A DNA stretch of 64,000 nucleotides, from assembly GCF_964340395.1 (NCBI RefSeq), contig NC_135549.1, forward strand, positions 7,864,842 through 7,928,841. The letters run 5' to 3'. Under the pieces are notes generated by a model that was given only the letters and a program-made list of their open reading frames with translations, was not told the DNA's origin and did not search any database. The translations under genes and the position numbers were made by a program. Shown piece after piece: positions 13,701 to 25,200 of the stretch; position 1 is the first letter of the stretch; the number at the start of each line of letters is the position of its first letter. The stretch comes from Glandiceps talaboti. Its lineage: Eukaryota; Hemichordata; Enteropneusta; Spengelidae.

Positions 13701-14419
13701 GATTAATATACTTACAAGCAATTATTTCAACCTTGACACAATAAAAGGGAGGTGATACCATTACGTTGTGCATGATTTGTTGATTGAATTCATTGATGAA
13801 AGATGTAATTTTTATGGAAGTCCTAAATATTAATATGAACGTTGTGTCAATACATGAACATTTCTTATCAACATATGGAGTTTGTACAAAGGAGAAAATT
13901 GATAATGAGTCCCTTGATTTCAGCAATATTTACATACACTGGATTGTTAAAACTCTGACTGGATTGGGTGTAACTTGTGTAGATTATAATAAATATTGTG
14001 ATCACAGCTATAGTACAACTCTTGTGTATGAATAGTTCCTATTTTTCCAAGTTTAGATAAAAATTAATCTTCTGACATCATTGACCTTTTTTTTGTTTCA
14101 ACAGGAGCTAGAAATGCATTGTCGAGCACATGGTATTACACCAACACCTTTGAGTAATGATACATCTACAGCTAATATCACAGAGGAATTTCTGAAACAA
14201 CAGCCACCGTTGGGTATTGCAGTCAAACAGGAACAAAGAGACAGTAGTATATTGAGTGCTATGGGTACTACAAGTACATTAGATGATCTAATGGATGACA
14301 GCATGTCACCAATGAACAATGATCCATTGTTATCAGCCTCCTCCCCAATGGATCACAGCACACGTAATAGTGTAACAAGCACTGATGACTTACATGATCC
14401 GTCTGAATTCATGTCATAG
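4739..14419 (+). CDS. MITF: MITF/TFE-family bHLH-leucine zipper transcription factor (8 coding exons, 478 aa)
   Basis: This gene encodes the family of nuclear/lysosome-shuttling factors (MITF, TFEB, TFE3, TFEC) that bind E-box/M-box/CLEAR sites. The joined exons are 4739-4917, 8612-8825, 10198-10422, 10880-10972, 11655-11841, 12703-12778, 13440-13587 and 14105-14419. All introns are GT-AG, the phases agree, and the sum is 1437 nt. Visible in order are an N-terminal ESGI..DFE...FYKLKSVPL motif as in MITF-A (about residues 8-55), a Rag-GTPase-binding-like [13 protein letters not shown] helix (71-83), a PDSP motif like the MITF ERK site, an acidic activation helix [11 protein letters not shown] (207-217), the basic region [10 protein letters not shown]...ERRRRFN (289-306), helix-loop-helix to about 352, the zipper, and a C-terminal VKQE SUMO-like site and DPLLSASSP tail. 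The length matches MITF-A. The family assignment is firm. Which of the four vertebrate paralogues it resembles is not meaningful if this is the single pre-duplication gene. The exact start is uncertain (4739, 4748 or an upstream exon). Confidence 0.93.
6177..6260 (-). mobile_element. Possible retroelement 3' end with (ATT)n tail
   Basis: On the minus strand the sequence reads ...CAAATAAAG followed by a TTA/ATT trinucleotide run (6177-6200). A polyadenylation-like signal plus a simple tail suggests a truncated LINE or SINE 3' end. No coding remnant is recognised. Confidence 0.35.
8471..8586. repeat. 40-bp tandem repeat abutting MITF/TFE exon 2
   Basis: About three copies (starts 8471, 8500, 8540) of a CAGTCTTCCATAGT...GTCACATTAGTTG unit. 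Each copy ends in TTGCAG or TTACAG, so each carries a decoy 3' splice site upstream of the acceptor at 8611. Confidence 0.8.
8612..8825 (+). CDS. MITF: MITF/TFE exon 2 (Rag-binding/mTORC1-sensing segment)
   Basis: The acceptor CCACCAG follows a pyrimidine-rich run and restores phase. The donor is ACAG|GTAAGA. The [16 protein letters not shown] segment corresponds to TFEB residues 1-15 (MASRIGL...), which contact active Rag GTPases. S73 aligns with TFEB Ser3. A Q/E/R-rich helix and an Ala-rich stretch follow. Confidence 0.9.
10198..10422 (+). CDS. MITF: MITF/TFE exon 3
   Basis: 75 codons in phase 0. It encodes the conserved NPTRFHVEQ...QQVKEYLS block (NPTKYHIQQ...QQVKQYLS in MITF), then a proline/serine-rich segment with PDSPM, matching the MITF PNSPM site phosphorylated by ERK. 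Confidence 0.93.
10675..10719. repeat. (GT)n microsatellite in MITF/TFE intron 3
   Basis: About 22 GT dinucleotides. Confidence 0.97.
10880..10972 (+). CDS. MITF: MITF/TFE exon 4 (acidic activation domain)
   Basis: 31 codons, with acceptor TTTTAACAG and donor GTAAGC. The amphipathic acidic helix [14 protein letters not shown] is equivalent to MITF MDDVIDDIISLESS, the p300/CBP-contacting activation domain. Confidence 0.9.
11655..11841 (+). CDS. MITF: MITF/TFE exon 5 (pre-bHLH and start of basic region)
   Basis: Ends in phase 1 with donor GTAAGT. It carries [21 protein letters not shown], the start of the DNA-binding basic region. The vertebrate IKREL SUMO motif just before this is replaced by TLEQEL, so that lysine acceptor appears to be missing here. 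A serine-rich QTTSQSLP lies where vertebrate family members carry a 14-3-3 site (by position only). Confidence 0.93.
12703..12778 (+). CDS. MITF: MITF/TFE exon 6 (basic region / helix 1)
   Basis: Encodes [19 protein letters not shown], the invariant family basic region and first helix, ending in phase 2 at CC|GTAAGT. The intron position within the bHLH matches vertebrate family members. Confidence 0.95.
12881..13178. repeat. 43-bp minisatellite in MITF/TFE intron 6, about 7 copies
   Basis: Copies start at 12881, 12924, 12967, 13010, 13053, 13096 and about 13134. The unit contains GTGTTCCTACATTACTGTAG and GTCACAGTATACT. The sixth copy lacks about 5 bp. The copies are nearly identical, so the array is recent. 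Confidence 0.95.
13440..13587 (+). CDS. MITF: MITF/TFE exon 7 (helix 2 and zipper)
   Basis: Encodes [18 protein letters not shown] (loop and helix 2) and the heptad-rich start of the leucine zipper. Donor GTAAGA, phase 0. Confidence 0.95.
14105..14419 (+). CDS. MITF: MITF/TFE exon 8 (zipper end, C-terminal regulatory tail, stop)
   Basis: Begins [11 protein letters not shown] like MITF ELEMQARAHGL. It contains VKQE (like IKQE, the C-terminal SUMO site), [11 protein letters not shown] (like LEDILMDDTLSP) and DPLLSASSP, then a TAG stop. Confidence 0.95.
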   Translation, partial: ELEMHCRAHGITPTPLSNDTSTANITEEFLKQQPPLGIAVKQEQRDSSILSAMGTTSTLDDLMDDSMSPMNNDPLLSASSPMDHSTRNSVTSTDDLHDPSEFMS

Positions 14420-16330
14420 AAGTTTTTTTTTTATGAAATTATCCCAAGGTATTGCATATTGCATCTTCTGTGTAATTTTTCTATGAAATCATGACACTTC
14501 ACATTCTCTCTGGCTGGCATCCTAGAAAATGATAGTGATTGAAGTTACTGGAGTGTTCGCAAGTTTTCCCTAACATACAGGTGGTGAGTTGTTTAGTGTG
14601 ATCTAACCTTTATCACTAAGATGGCCTCAATGTTGTTACTCCATGTGCAGACTACACTTAGACATTACAAAAGAGATTATGGATATCTTGTTTAGTATCT
14701 GTGAAGTGGGTGTTGTCAATTATGATCTGTTATGAAGTATGTGGTGGTTTGCCTTGAACTATGTAATAAGGGGAGTACCTTTTATTCAAATTAGGATCTG
14801 GTATTTTTTAGGAGTGTTTCACCATGATATATGACCACTTGCATGGTGCAAATTTAGTCAAACAAAGTCCTGGCATATAGAAGTTACTTCTTGATAATTT
14901 TTAAATTCAAATTAGTCTGAAGTGGAATTCCAACTCTGTAGCATTACTAATGTAACTTTAAACATCCACACTGAATGATATTAATATGATTCTGAATTTT
15001 TTTTTTGCAAGCTATCATGTAAGATATTGGGAGCAAGGGAGTGTTTATTACTTGTAAATATTTCTGTAGATAGACCTTTTAACTGCCTTATAAATATATA
15101 TATATATAATATCAAGAAGGAATTTTGATACTTGTTAATTTTAGCATACCTAACATCTTTTCCTTTTTCGTGCATGGTAAAGCTTTGTAAGTTAGTTCAA
15201 GTCCAAATACTTTTTAAAAAATATGGTATAATATTTCCTATTTTGTGATTTTAGTTGTGGCAGGGATCATTCATACCCTTTGAAGGTATGTTGTCGATTC
15301 CATTGTCTGTATTCAGTACCTTTATGTACCCTGTATATTATGTTTGTGGCTTCATTTTATCATAAAGCATATTTTTGTATATAGATATCAGTACTTAGTT
15401 GAAGTTATAAGGTGTGAAGCCATACATTGAAGATTTTGACACAATTGTGGGAAAAAAGCATATAATTAGTACCTGATGTGATTCAAATCACTGCCATGTG
15501 ATCTCAAGTGTTGACATGTTTACTTGTATAAGTTGTGTGTGGAGCATTTGGGGTGTGCTTTGGTTGCTAACTTACTTGTGTTTTCACAGCAGTTCTTGAA
15601 GTCAATGTGCAAGCTAATATTGTGTCTTTTCTAATATATTTGAACCTTGGTGTCAGTGAGGTGTAAATCTTGTACATTTAAAGAAATGCTAGAGGAAAGT
15701 GAAAACCCTCAAGATTTTACTTACCTGCTACCTTTAACAAGAACACGAGTAGTTTTTGACAGTGTGGGTCTGTCATTATTGCCAGCTGTCCTCAGTAAGT
15801 TGTTTCAAAGCACACTCCAGAGCTCCGAAGTCAGTAAAATGAGCACACAGAGGAAAGATCATATTAAGTTGGTGCCACTTGTTTGGAGTAGGAGAAACTA
15901 CTGATCTGTTTAATAGGAATGATTTTTACATGGCTCATTGATTGATCAATTTGTTACTATTAGCTGATATCGGTAAGGGCTCTGTGCCTATACTAGCGTT
16001 AACATTTTAGAAATTGATATTAATTTGACATTTATATAACTCTGATGGAACAAATCATATAACTCAGTTGGATGTAGGTTGTTAATATGTAACATATACC
16101 ATATACTGTAATTACATGTATTTTGTTCAAAGCAGAGGGTCTGTATGAGTCTTCATTTGAAGTATTTTGGCAAGGGAAGAAGATGCAGATCATCACATAA
16201 ACTTGAAAGATTTTAGTGACAGAAACACTTGTAGCAGATTCATCAGAAGATATATAACAAAATATTACAGCCACAATATGGTGCTCTTTGCATTGTAATC
16301 AGTTTTGATGCCTCATTTCAGGTTAATAAA
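14420..16330 (+). other. Probable MITF/TFE 3' UTR with AATAAA at 16325-16330
   Basis: No coding potential is recognised. The first canonical AATAAA I found after the stop is at 16325, giving a UTR of about 1.9 kb. Long 3' UTRs are usual for this family. The end point is inferred. Confidence 0.4.
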
Positions 16331-17215
16331 TAAAATACCTGACTTCTTTATGTTTGGGCAAAGTGATATTAGCATATGCAGTGTACCTCATTTGTTGTTC
16401 CTGTGAAAATCCTTGTATAATGCCGTAAAAAATGAATGGGTATAAATAATATATTTGTTGTATATTGAAGTTTACCAAGTGTGTCTTAAAAATCATCTTT
16501 ATCTGGATGTATTATTGTATAATGATTATATAGAGTGGTGTCAATTTGCTTGACATTGATCAAGGTGTACAGTTTATGAGTTTGTCTGATTAGTGTTTCA
16601 ATTGACTAACTTTATCGAAAAAGCTTTAAAATTTATGTCCATCTTGGTCGTTCTCATAATTAGAATCACGTCCACTTCACAAGGCTAAACAAGTGTAATA
16701 TGTGCTCATGGGTGGTACATGAAAAGACCATTTCCATTCTGGCAAACCAGAGCTGATATTGTTACGTGACACTGCGAAATATCAATACATCTTAATGGTG
16801 TGACGGTGCCGTAAAATGAGGCTGTGGGTTACAACGATGACCATTTTAGTGTAGAGAATTTGTCACTAAGTCCTAGTATTTTAACCAGATACACTTTGTG
16901 TACAAAAATACATTTGTAAACATATGACTAAATGAGAGCACACTCCTTGGCACACACACCTATATATTCATTTTGGACAATTCTCAATATACAATAATAA
17001 CGGTAGTTATGGTAACAAATTAAATTTGAAAAGAAAGAAGAGTGGCTATAAAATACTGGTTATTTATATTTTCATTAAATACCATCTGTAAATAGCTTAC
17101 ATTATTGCATTATAATAAACACATTTCATTTCTACTTGACATGAGTTCAAGACTGTTTTGTGAATTCTACTGGGAGAAGTCCCAGAAAGATACGTGACTA
17201 AGCGCACATGCACGA

Positions 17216-17216
<1 letters not shown>

Positions 17217-17256
<40 letters not shown>
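17217..17256. repeat. (GT)n microsatellite
   Basis: About 20 GT dinucleotides. Confidence 0.95.
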
Positions 17257-17258
<2 letters not shown>

Positions 17259-17804
17259 AAGTTGCATATGAAGTGTTACAATATATTTTCATGGAGGGAA
17301 GAAAAACTGCAACATTGTAATGGGTTCTTTGTGAATAGTTTTGGAATTTGCCTTGAAAATCCATCAGAGTATCACCAGTGAAGATTAAAAAATTGTTGTA
17401 CAGTATTGTGCATAATGAAGAACAGAATATTTCTTGGGTCCAAAGTAATGGACACTTGATATTAACAATATATGTTTATGTATGTGAATATCCGAGTATG
17501 GTGTGTGTGTGCCAAGGACATCTACACTGTCCATCACTCATGCTAATGCTATTTGATTATTACAAAATTAATTGATATGCTTACTGACCAGAACCTAGTA
17601 TATTCGATAGAAGTTCTTCTGAACTGTGGAGAACAACGATTTCACTCTGAAATACATACATAGAGACACTTTATCTTGTACCGTAATACGTATTTTGCAT
17701 GTAGGCTTCTGTCAGTTCATTTGTGTTTCATACATCCACATATCAATCATATTGCAAAGATCTGCAAATTACTTTACTACATGATTTTGAAATGGATTTA
17801 GACG

Positions 17805-17905
17805 AGTTGAAAATGGGGCGGGTTAATATCATGGCGAGTTGAAATTGGGGCGAGTTAAAATTGGGGCGATTTGAAATTGGGAGGATTTGAAATAGGGGCG
17901 AAGTG
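17805..17905. repeat. Short minisatellite, about 17-bp unit
   Basis: Diverged copies of GGGGCGAGTTGAAATTG, with changes such as CGATTTG and AGGATTTG. Confidence 0.75.
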
Positions 17906-18552
17906 AATAGCAATCCTCCTCTCCATCACAATGATTCACAGCATGGTTGTCACCTGCGATATGATTGACATGACATTGTCTGATAAATACGGTAACCTAT
18001 TATAACCAACAATGTGGTGGCCTGGGAGAATAGATGTTGCTGTGTAAATGATTGAATAGATGTTGCTATGTGAAGGATTGCATCCTAAATGCATGAACAG
18101 AAATTTACGTGTAACAATGAAGTGTCACGTACGTGTGACCCGTGAGGGTTTTTGTGTCGTTATGTGTATGTACCTCTACAAGGGGTACTATTCTAAAGCG
18201 CTTTTAGAACTAGCATTAGATAAGTGATAGATATAAACACTCAGACCACTTGGTAATTTTGAGATAAAAACTCGCAAATGTGTTTGCATGATATTGAATT
18301 AATATTAATATATAAATAAAGTATCATGGTACAATCTAAGGTAGGAATTGGTTAAATTTCAGAGTCTTTTTACAGTGTAGTACCTTCTGATTACTGTTCT
18401 CTTTGATTTGGTCAACAAACGACAATAAGCGAACAAGGTAGTAAATCTATTCTACATACATGTAAAACAAATTAAATCTATCCGATTCCTACACCAGATT
18501 TAAACAAGGTTGTATCATGTTATATGATCCTGTTATTGTTTTTTTCTCTTTA

Positions 18553-18610
18553 TTACGAATCGAAACCCACCATATATATAGTACTTACATTGGCGGGTTT
18601 CGATTTGTAA
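18553..18610. repeat. Small inverted repeat (possible MITE)
   Basis: The 19-bp arms TTACGAATCGAAACCCACC and GGCGGGTTTCGATTTGTAA pair with two mismatches around a 20-bp spacer. I did not see clear target-site duplication. Confidence 0.5.
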
Positions 18611-19029
18611 CGTATCATTCAGCAACAACAAACAGCATTGATAAATGACATCACTTTTACAGGTTAATGTCCTTCAAAATAATGACCCAGACGGCTATAG
18701 CACTGCACAGGTCTGTTAGTAGTGAATTCATACATAGGCGACAAACGAAAGTACACAATGCAAACAATGAACGTATCATTAAATTTAGATGGTGTATATC
18801 TTGACTCGGCCAGCGCACATTGCTTATCCTGTTTTAGTACAGTGATAATTACTGTACTAGCGATGTCAATCAAAATTTGTAAGTGACATTGTCGTCAACT
18901 GCCGATATGTATTTTTTTGTCAAAATTCATTCCAAGGGTGCACTGACTTGGCGAACTTGCCTATCACATGTACGTATCATGTGGCGATTGTAAACGACTA
19001 AGCAAGGACTCGAAAGGACAGCATCTTTA

Positions 19030-19066
19030 TGCGCATGCGTAATCAGGTCGTCCAACATGGCGGGTG
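19030..19066 (+). promoter_or_regulatory. ST7 core promoter/start region: NRF1-type site and YY1-type motif over the ATG
   Basis: TGCGCATGCG (19030-19039) is a full NRF1-type palindrome, and CAACATGGCGGG (19055-19066) matches the YY1 AANATGGCGGC-like motif over the start codon. This pairing is typical of housekeeping promoters with a very short 5' UTR. The surrounding few hundred bases are richer in CpG than the introns. Confidence 0.5.
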
Positions 19067-19207
19067 TGTTGACAACTCTTCTCAACAAGTTGAAAGCGTG
19101 TTTATTGTGGGCCTGGAATTATATCTGGTTATTATGGTTTCTTCTTGTTGTATTCCTTCTGTATGTTCTTCGTGTTCCCCTCAAAATGAGCGAAAATGTG
19201 AACATTG
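19057..19207 (+). CDS. ST7: ST7 exon 1 (signal anchor)
   Basis: The ATG sits in AACATGG context (A at -3, G at +4). It encodes a hydrophobic helix followed by YVLRVPLKM, matching YILRVPLKI of human ST7. Donor G|GTAAGT, phase 1. Confidence 0.95.
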
Positions 19208-22200
19208 GTAAGTAAACGTGAGGTAAACCTCTACCAACGGCACCTCGTCGAAAACTTTTGACGAATGTGTGGGCTTTTGATATCGGTAAATTATACTTGT
19301 GAAAGTTTCAGCACATGACTCACGCTTACCCTCCTGCATATATTTACATTGTTTATAGCGGTCTTCGAGATTTCTGTTGTCTGACAGAATGGCCGAATGC
19401 GAGTTGTTTTTAGAGAGAGAAATCTAGTTGTGTTACCAATTTATGTTTGATGGCCATAGACGAGTTTCTGTTTTCATTCACATTCAAAAATTTACGATTG
19501 AAAGGTTATGACTTCACGCGCGAGTATAATACTTCTCGTATATATAATATATGCAGTGCTGACTCTTCAAATGCATCTGCTCGTACAAAGAGCACAGACC
19601 AACTTTCGTAATCACCGTGAGACACCATGACAAATAAAGCCTCTAGTGATCGAAAACCGTAAAGCATAATGCTTATTCATTAGTCACGTATCTCCCTTTC
19701 ACTCGTACTTGTGGCAAGGAAATGTTGAGGGGAAATAAAGTGTAAATTCAACAATCAATTCTGTGTGAAGAAAGCAACCTCTGTTCAAAACCTATTTGTG
19801 TTTGCATTGCTCAATGTTGTAAGTCGGTGACAATTGAACCCCTCCCCCAACTCATAATTTATATTCAGCACCTATGCAGTAAAAGAATTGAAACTAATAA
19901 AATTAAAACAAGTTTTTGCATCAGCAAGTGTCATCAACAGAACTAGCCCAGCTGAGACTTGCTGTGTTCCAATCCCCTCAAGCTATCCATATGGATTTAG
20001 TGTGAAATTTTCAGAGCTACAAGCTAGCCTTTATTCTAGAATTTACAGTTCAGTGCAGTATGTACTGTGTGTACGGGAACCAGAGAAATGTAACTAATTA
20101 CACTGATATTCTGAAGGCTATTTATATAATAATACTGTAAAAAAATTATGGGGTGGGGGTGATGAATTAATTTTTCCATATGATGTTCACACCTACACAA
20201 ATTTCATTATTTATCTCCATTTTTGGGTTACCCTCTATTTTTAGTCCTGATATATTGCTGAAACAAAAACCAGAATGCTGTTTATCTGCTGTGTCCAGAA
20301 TGCAACCTTGACTGCACATAAAGACTAAAATGTACATTTTTACCCACTGCCAAGCAAGCTCAATTGTCAAAGCTGCAATTTAAAATCTCAATGTCAGTTT
20401 GCCTATATACTAGTACCACATATCTGATGTCCAATCTGTGTGGCCAAATAAAATGTCATCAACACACCCTATTTAAATGTTATTTCTTCCATCTCATGGT
20501 GTTTGTAATCTGATTAAAATCAAATCAATGAGAAAACTTGATTTGGGTGGCAGTCACCTGATGTGTAAATAAAAGGAGCACATAAGGACAAGTATAGTAG
20601 ACAAGTAGAAAGGAAATACAGTAAGGAAGTCCCGCCTTCTTGATCTGATTTTAAAATCAGATTGATGGTCATAGTTTTATTTCCAAATTTGTGTTAAATT
20701 CTCTATTTCATTGCTATTTGATTGAAGGTAAATCTCTGTTGTGTATGAGGACATTGTTACCTCTATGAGTGAACAAAAGTAACATACTACATGTACTATT
20801 TCTTTAATTAACCTACTTTAACTAGCTAAACTTGTGCCTGGTCTATTAGAACAAGGAGCATAATTTAGAGTTCTTGACTTTGAACATAGACCCTCCACCA
20901 GGAGTGGGTGGAGGGTCTATGCTTTGAACTGAGAGGTATATTCTACAAGTGACTTATTACCTTTATCAGTTCATCCAAAATTCCAATTAATCCGAACGTT
21001 ATGGTTAAATCAGATTATTGACCATGTTACTGGAAAGGTTTGGGTGAATGCAAATATATAGCTTGTTACATATAACATATAAATACATGTAGAATGTAGG
21101 TATAAAACAGGATAAAATACTTATGACCTGGGTAGATATTTTCCCTTGAATCTATGTAATGTCACAGGACATTATACTGAGGAAAAAGAGAACAGGAATT
21201 CCTTGCTGTGCAATGTGAAGCCCTAGTTTCTGTTAGTGCATGTGGACATGAATTCATACACACCATGATGATACATGTAGGTGTTATTGTAGGTGTAAAG
21301 TATATAGATTACATCATAATACTGACAGTTCATACTATTCACTTGAATATCATAATACAGGACTCCTGTATAGAGTTTGAACATTACATAGTCTATTTTC
21401 CTTTAGTAGAAAATCTCTACATATGATAAAATACAAATTTTATTTTGGGTAAATGCCACGACTTGCAGATGTGAGCTTATTTGCTTTTTGTATTGACATC
21501 TTTTTTGTGCCATCATGTTATGACAAGTCCTTCGTAGGCCTAGTTCACCTAGGTGTCAGATTTTTTCATATTTCATGGTATATCATGACATACTTGTATG
21601 ACATGTTCTACAAACAATTCCTGGAAAGATATCCAATTCGTGTTACAGTCCTGTATAGATACATTCACTTCTAGTTACGTCCCTGTGTAGATCACCTGTT
21701 ACAACCACCATGTATAAGTCTACACCTGTAATTCCTGTTGCATCCCTCTATAGATACATCTACAGCATACATGTTATAGTTACCTTCCTCAGGATATATA
21801 TTTTAGTTCTTGTTACATCCCCTGTTGTGGAGGGTATAGATTCATCTAATTCCTGTTACATCCTTGTATAGATTCAAGGTCTAGTTACATCTGGGATCAC
21901 TGTATAGATATATCTACATGTATTTCGAGTTAAATCCCAGTATGGACAACCTGTTACATGCCTGTCCATGTATCTCTGTATAGATTCATCTAGTTTCATA
22001 TTGCATCCCTGTATAGATACAGCCACATGTAGCTCATTTTACACCCCTGTAGACAACCTGTTGGTTATACATCCCTGTGTAGGCAACCTGTTACACTCCT
22101 ATATAGGTACATCTGATGTTATATCCCTAAATAGGTTTACCAAATTCCTGTTACATCCCTGTACAGTATAGATACACCTAATTCATGTTATATCCCTGTA

Positions 22201-25200
22201 TAGATACACCTAATTCATGTTATATCCCTGTATAGATACACCTAATTCCTGTTACATCCCTGTATAGATACACCTAATTCCTATTACATCCCTGTATAGC
22301 TACACTGAATTCCTGATACATCCCTGTATAGATACACCTACATGTAATTCCTGTTACATCCCTGTACAGTATAGATACACCTATTTCCTGTTACATCCCT
22401 GTATAGATACACCTAATTCCTATCCCTGTATAGATACACCTAATTCATATTACATCCCTGTATAGATACACCTAGTTCCTGTTACACCCCTGTACAGTAT
22501 AGATACACCTAATTACTGTTACATCCCTGTATAGATACACCTAATAACTGTTACATCCCTGTATAGATACACCTAATTACAGTTACATCCCTGTATAGCC
22601 ACACCAAATTCCTGTTCCATCCCTGTATAGATACACCAAATTCCTATTATCCCTGTATAGATACACCTATTTCCTGTTACATCCCTGTATAGATACACCT
22701 AATTCCTATCCCTGTATAGAAATACACCTAATTCATATTACATCCCTGTATAGATACACCTAGTTCCTGTTACACCCCTGTACAGTATAGATACACCTAA
22801 TTACTGTTACATCCCTGTATAGATACACCTAATAACTGTTACATCCCTGTATAGATACACCTAATTACAGTTACATCCCTGTATAGCCACACCAAATTCC
22901 TGTTACATCCCTGTATAGATACACCAAATTCCTATTATCCCTGTATAGATACACCAAATTCCTATTATCCCTGTATAGATACACCTATTTCCTGTTACGT
23001 CCCTGTATAGATACACCTATTTCCTGTTGCATCCCTGTATAGATACACCTGTATTCTGTTACATCCCTGTATAGATACACCTAATTCCTGTTACATCCCT
23101 GTATAGATACACCAAATTCCTATTATCCCTGTATAGATACACCTATTTCCTGTTACGTCCCTGTATAGATACACCTATTTCCTGTTGCATCCCTGTATAG
23201 ATACACCTAATTACTGTTACATCCCTGTATAGATACACCTACATGTAATTCCTGTTACATCCCTGTATAGATACACCTATTTCCTGTTACATGTACATCC
23301 CTGTATAGATACACCCAATTCCTATTACATCCCTGTATACATATAGATACACCTAATTACTGTTACATCCCTGTATAGATACACCTGTATTCTGTTACAT
23401 CCCTGTATAGATACACCTAATTACTGTTGCATCCCTGTATAGATACACCAGTATTCTGTTACATCCCTGTATAGATACACCTAATTACTGTTACATCCCT
23501 GTATAGATACACCTGTATTCTGTTACATCCCTGTATAGATACACCTAATTCCTGTTACATCCCTGTATAGATACACCTAATTCCTGTTACATCCCTGTAT
23601 AGATACACCAAATTCCTATTATCCCTGTATAGATACACCTATTTCCTGTTACATCCCTGTATAGATACACCTAATTCCTGTTACATCCCTGTATAGATAC
23701 ACCAAATTCCTATTATCCCTGTATAGATACACCTATTTCCTGTTACATCCCTGTATAGATACACCTACACCCAATTCCTATTACATCCCTGTATACGTAT
23801 AGATACACCCAATTCCTATTACATCCCTGTATAGATACACCTAATTCCTGTTACATCCCTGTATAGATACACCTACACCCAATTCCTATTACATCCCTGT
23901 ATACGTATAGCCACACCAAATTCCTGTTACATCCCTGTATAGATACACCTAATTCCTGTTACATCCCTGTATAGATACACCTACACCCAATTCCTATTAC
24001 ATCCCTGTATACGTATAGCCACACCAAATTCCTGTTACATCCCTGTATAGATACACCTAATTCCTGTTACATCCCTGTATAGATACACCTAATTCCTGTT
24101 ACATCCCTGTATAGATACACCCAATTCCTATTACATCCCTGTATACATATAGATACACCTGTATTCTGTTACATCCTTGTATAGATACACCTCATACATG
24201 TATATGCTGTTACATCTCTATATACTATTATAATACTGTTTTGTTAATTGTATAACGTATGATCCCAAGATAATATGGCGGCTGTATTGGTTGGTCATTG
24301 ATTGCTTGGTCATTGATTGATTAGAAAGTCTGCATCTCAAAGTCTGTAGCAATTACAATGAGTAAACGAAGTCGCATCAATTTAGCCTACAACTATAAAA
24401 GTAAAAACAGTTGAACAAATCCTGATACTCTGCTAATTTCTTTTCAAATTTTGCCATAGAGGGCAGTATACATTACATACAAAGGCTTTTTCAGGTCATC
24501 AGTTATTGTCAGAATTATTCTTGGTTGGCAAAAGTATTTCTCTAAGAGTTTTCTGTTCTTTGTCTATCTCATCTTTGAATGGAAAGGCACAAATCTTGTC
24601 ACTGCTTAGCATGTTAATTTACGGGGAAATAAATATGTGTGTGGTATGTAGAAAGTACCTTCTGTAGGATGTTTGTATATTCCAAGGGTTGCATATCTGA
24701 CATTACATATTTTTGGTTAGTACATGTTCATATTTTAATTTTGTATATTAGATTGGGAAATAGAAATCACATTGTCATGAAATTGATAGTACAGTGTATG
24801 ACCCTGTCGTTATGATTTGAAACAAAGTACTGTCAATGTTAAGGTATTCTATATGATGTATGCTTTGATGGAAAAAAACATTAAAATAGCAAGAGGGCAT
24901 ATCTTTTTTGCAGACACATGATTTTTATGTACAGTGGTAATTTAGACTACATAGTTCACAGTGTTTTAGACCAAATTACTTATGTGTAATCTGAACTGAG
25001 TATGCTCAGATGCAAAGAACCATGGGATTATTTGTAGTTGTGGTAATTTCTGATCTTGTGTATGTGTAAGCAGGGGAGTCCTCCTGCAGGAGTGTGGGTA
25101 ACCAAGATTATTTATAGTTACAATATGACAAACTGATTAAGGAAGTACGAAAATAATTGAATCTCAATTAAAGGCTACTTCATTTCCCATAATGCACCAT

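Larger units (their letters stand above)
16331..19000. other. Intergenic, MITF/TFE to ST7: no gene seen
   Basis: Contains a (GT)n tract at about 17217-17256, a short G/A-rich minisatellite at about 17805-17905 built on a GGGGCGAGTTGAAATTG-like unit, and a small imperfect fold-back at 18553-18610. I recognise no protein in any frame. Confidence 0.6.

Noticed and set aside
15647-15904. 85-codon ORF in the MITF/TFE 3' UTR
   Set aside because: Non-ATG start, no family motif, and it lies between the stop codon and the likely poly(A) signal.
22140-24190. CRISPR-like regular array
   Set aside because: Contiguous ~32-bp tandem units without unique spacers, inside an intron of an animal gene; it is a minisatellite.
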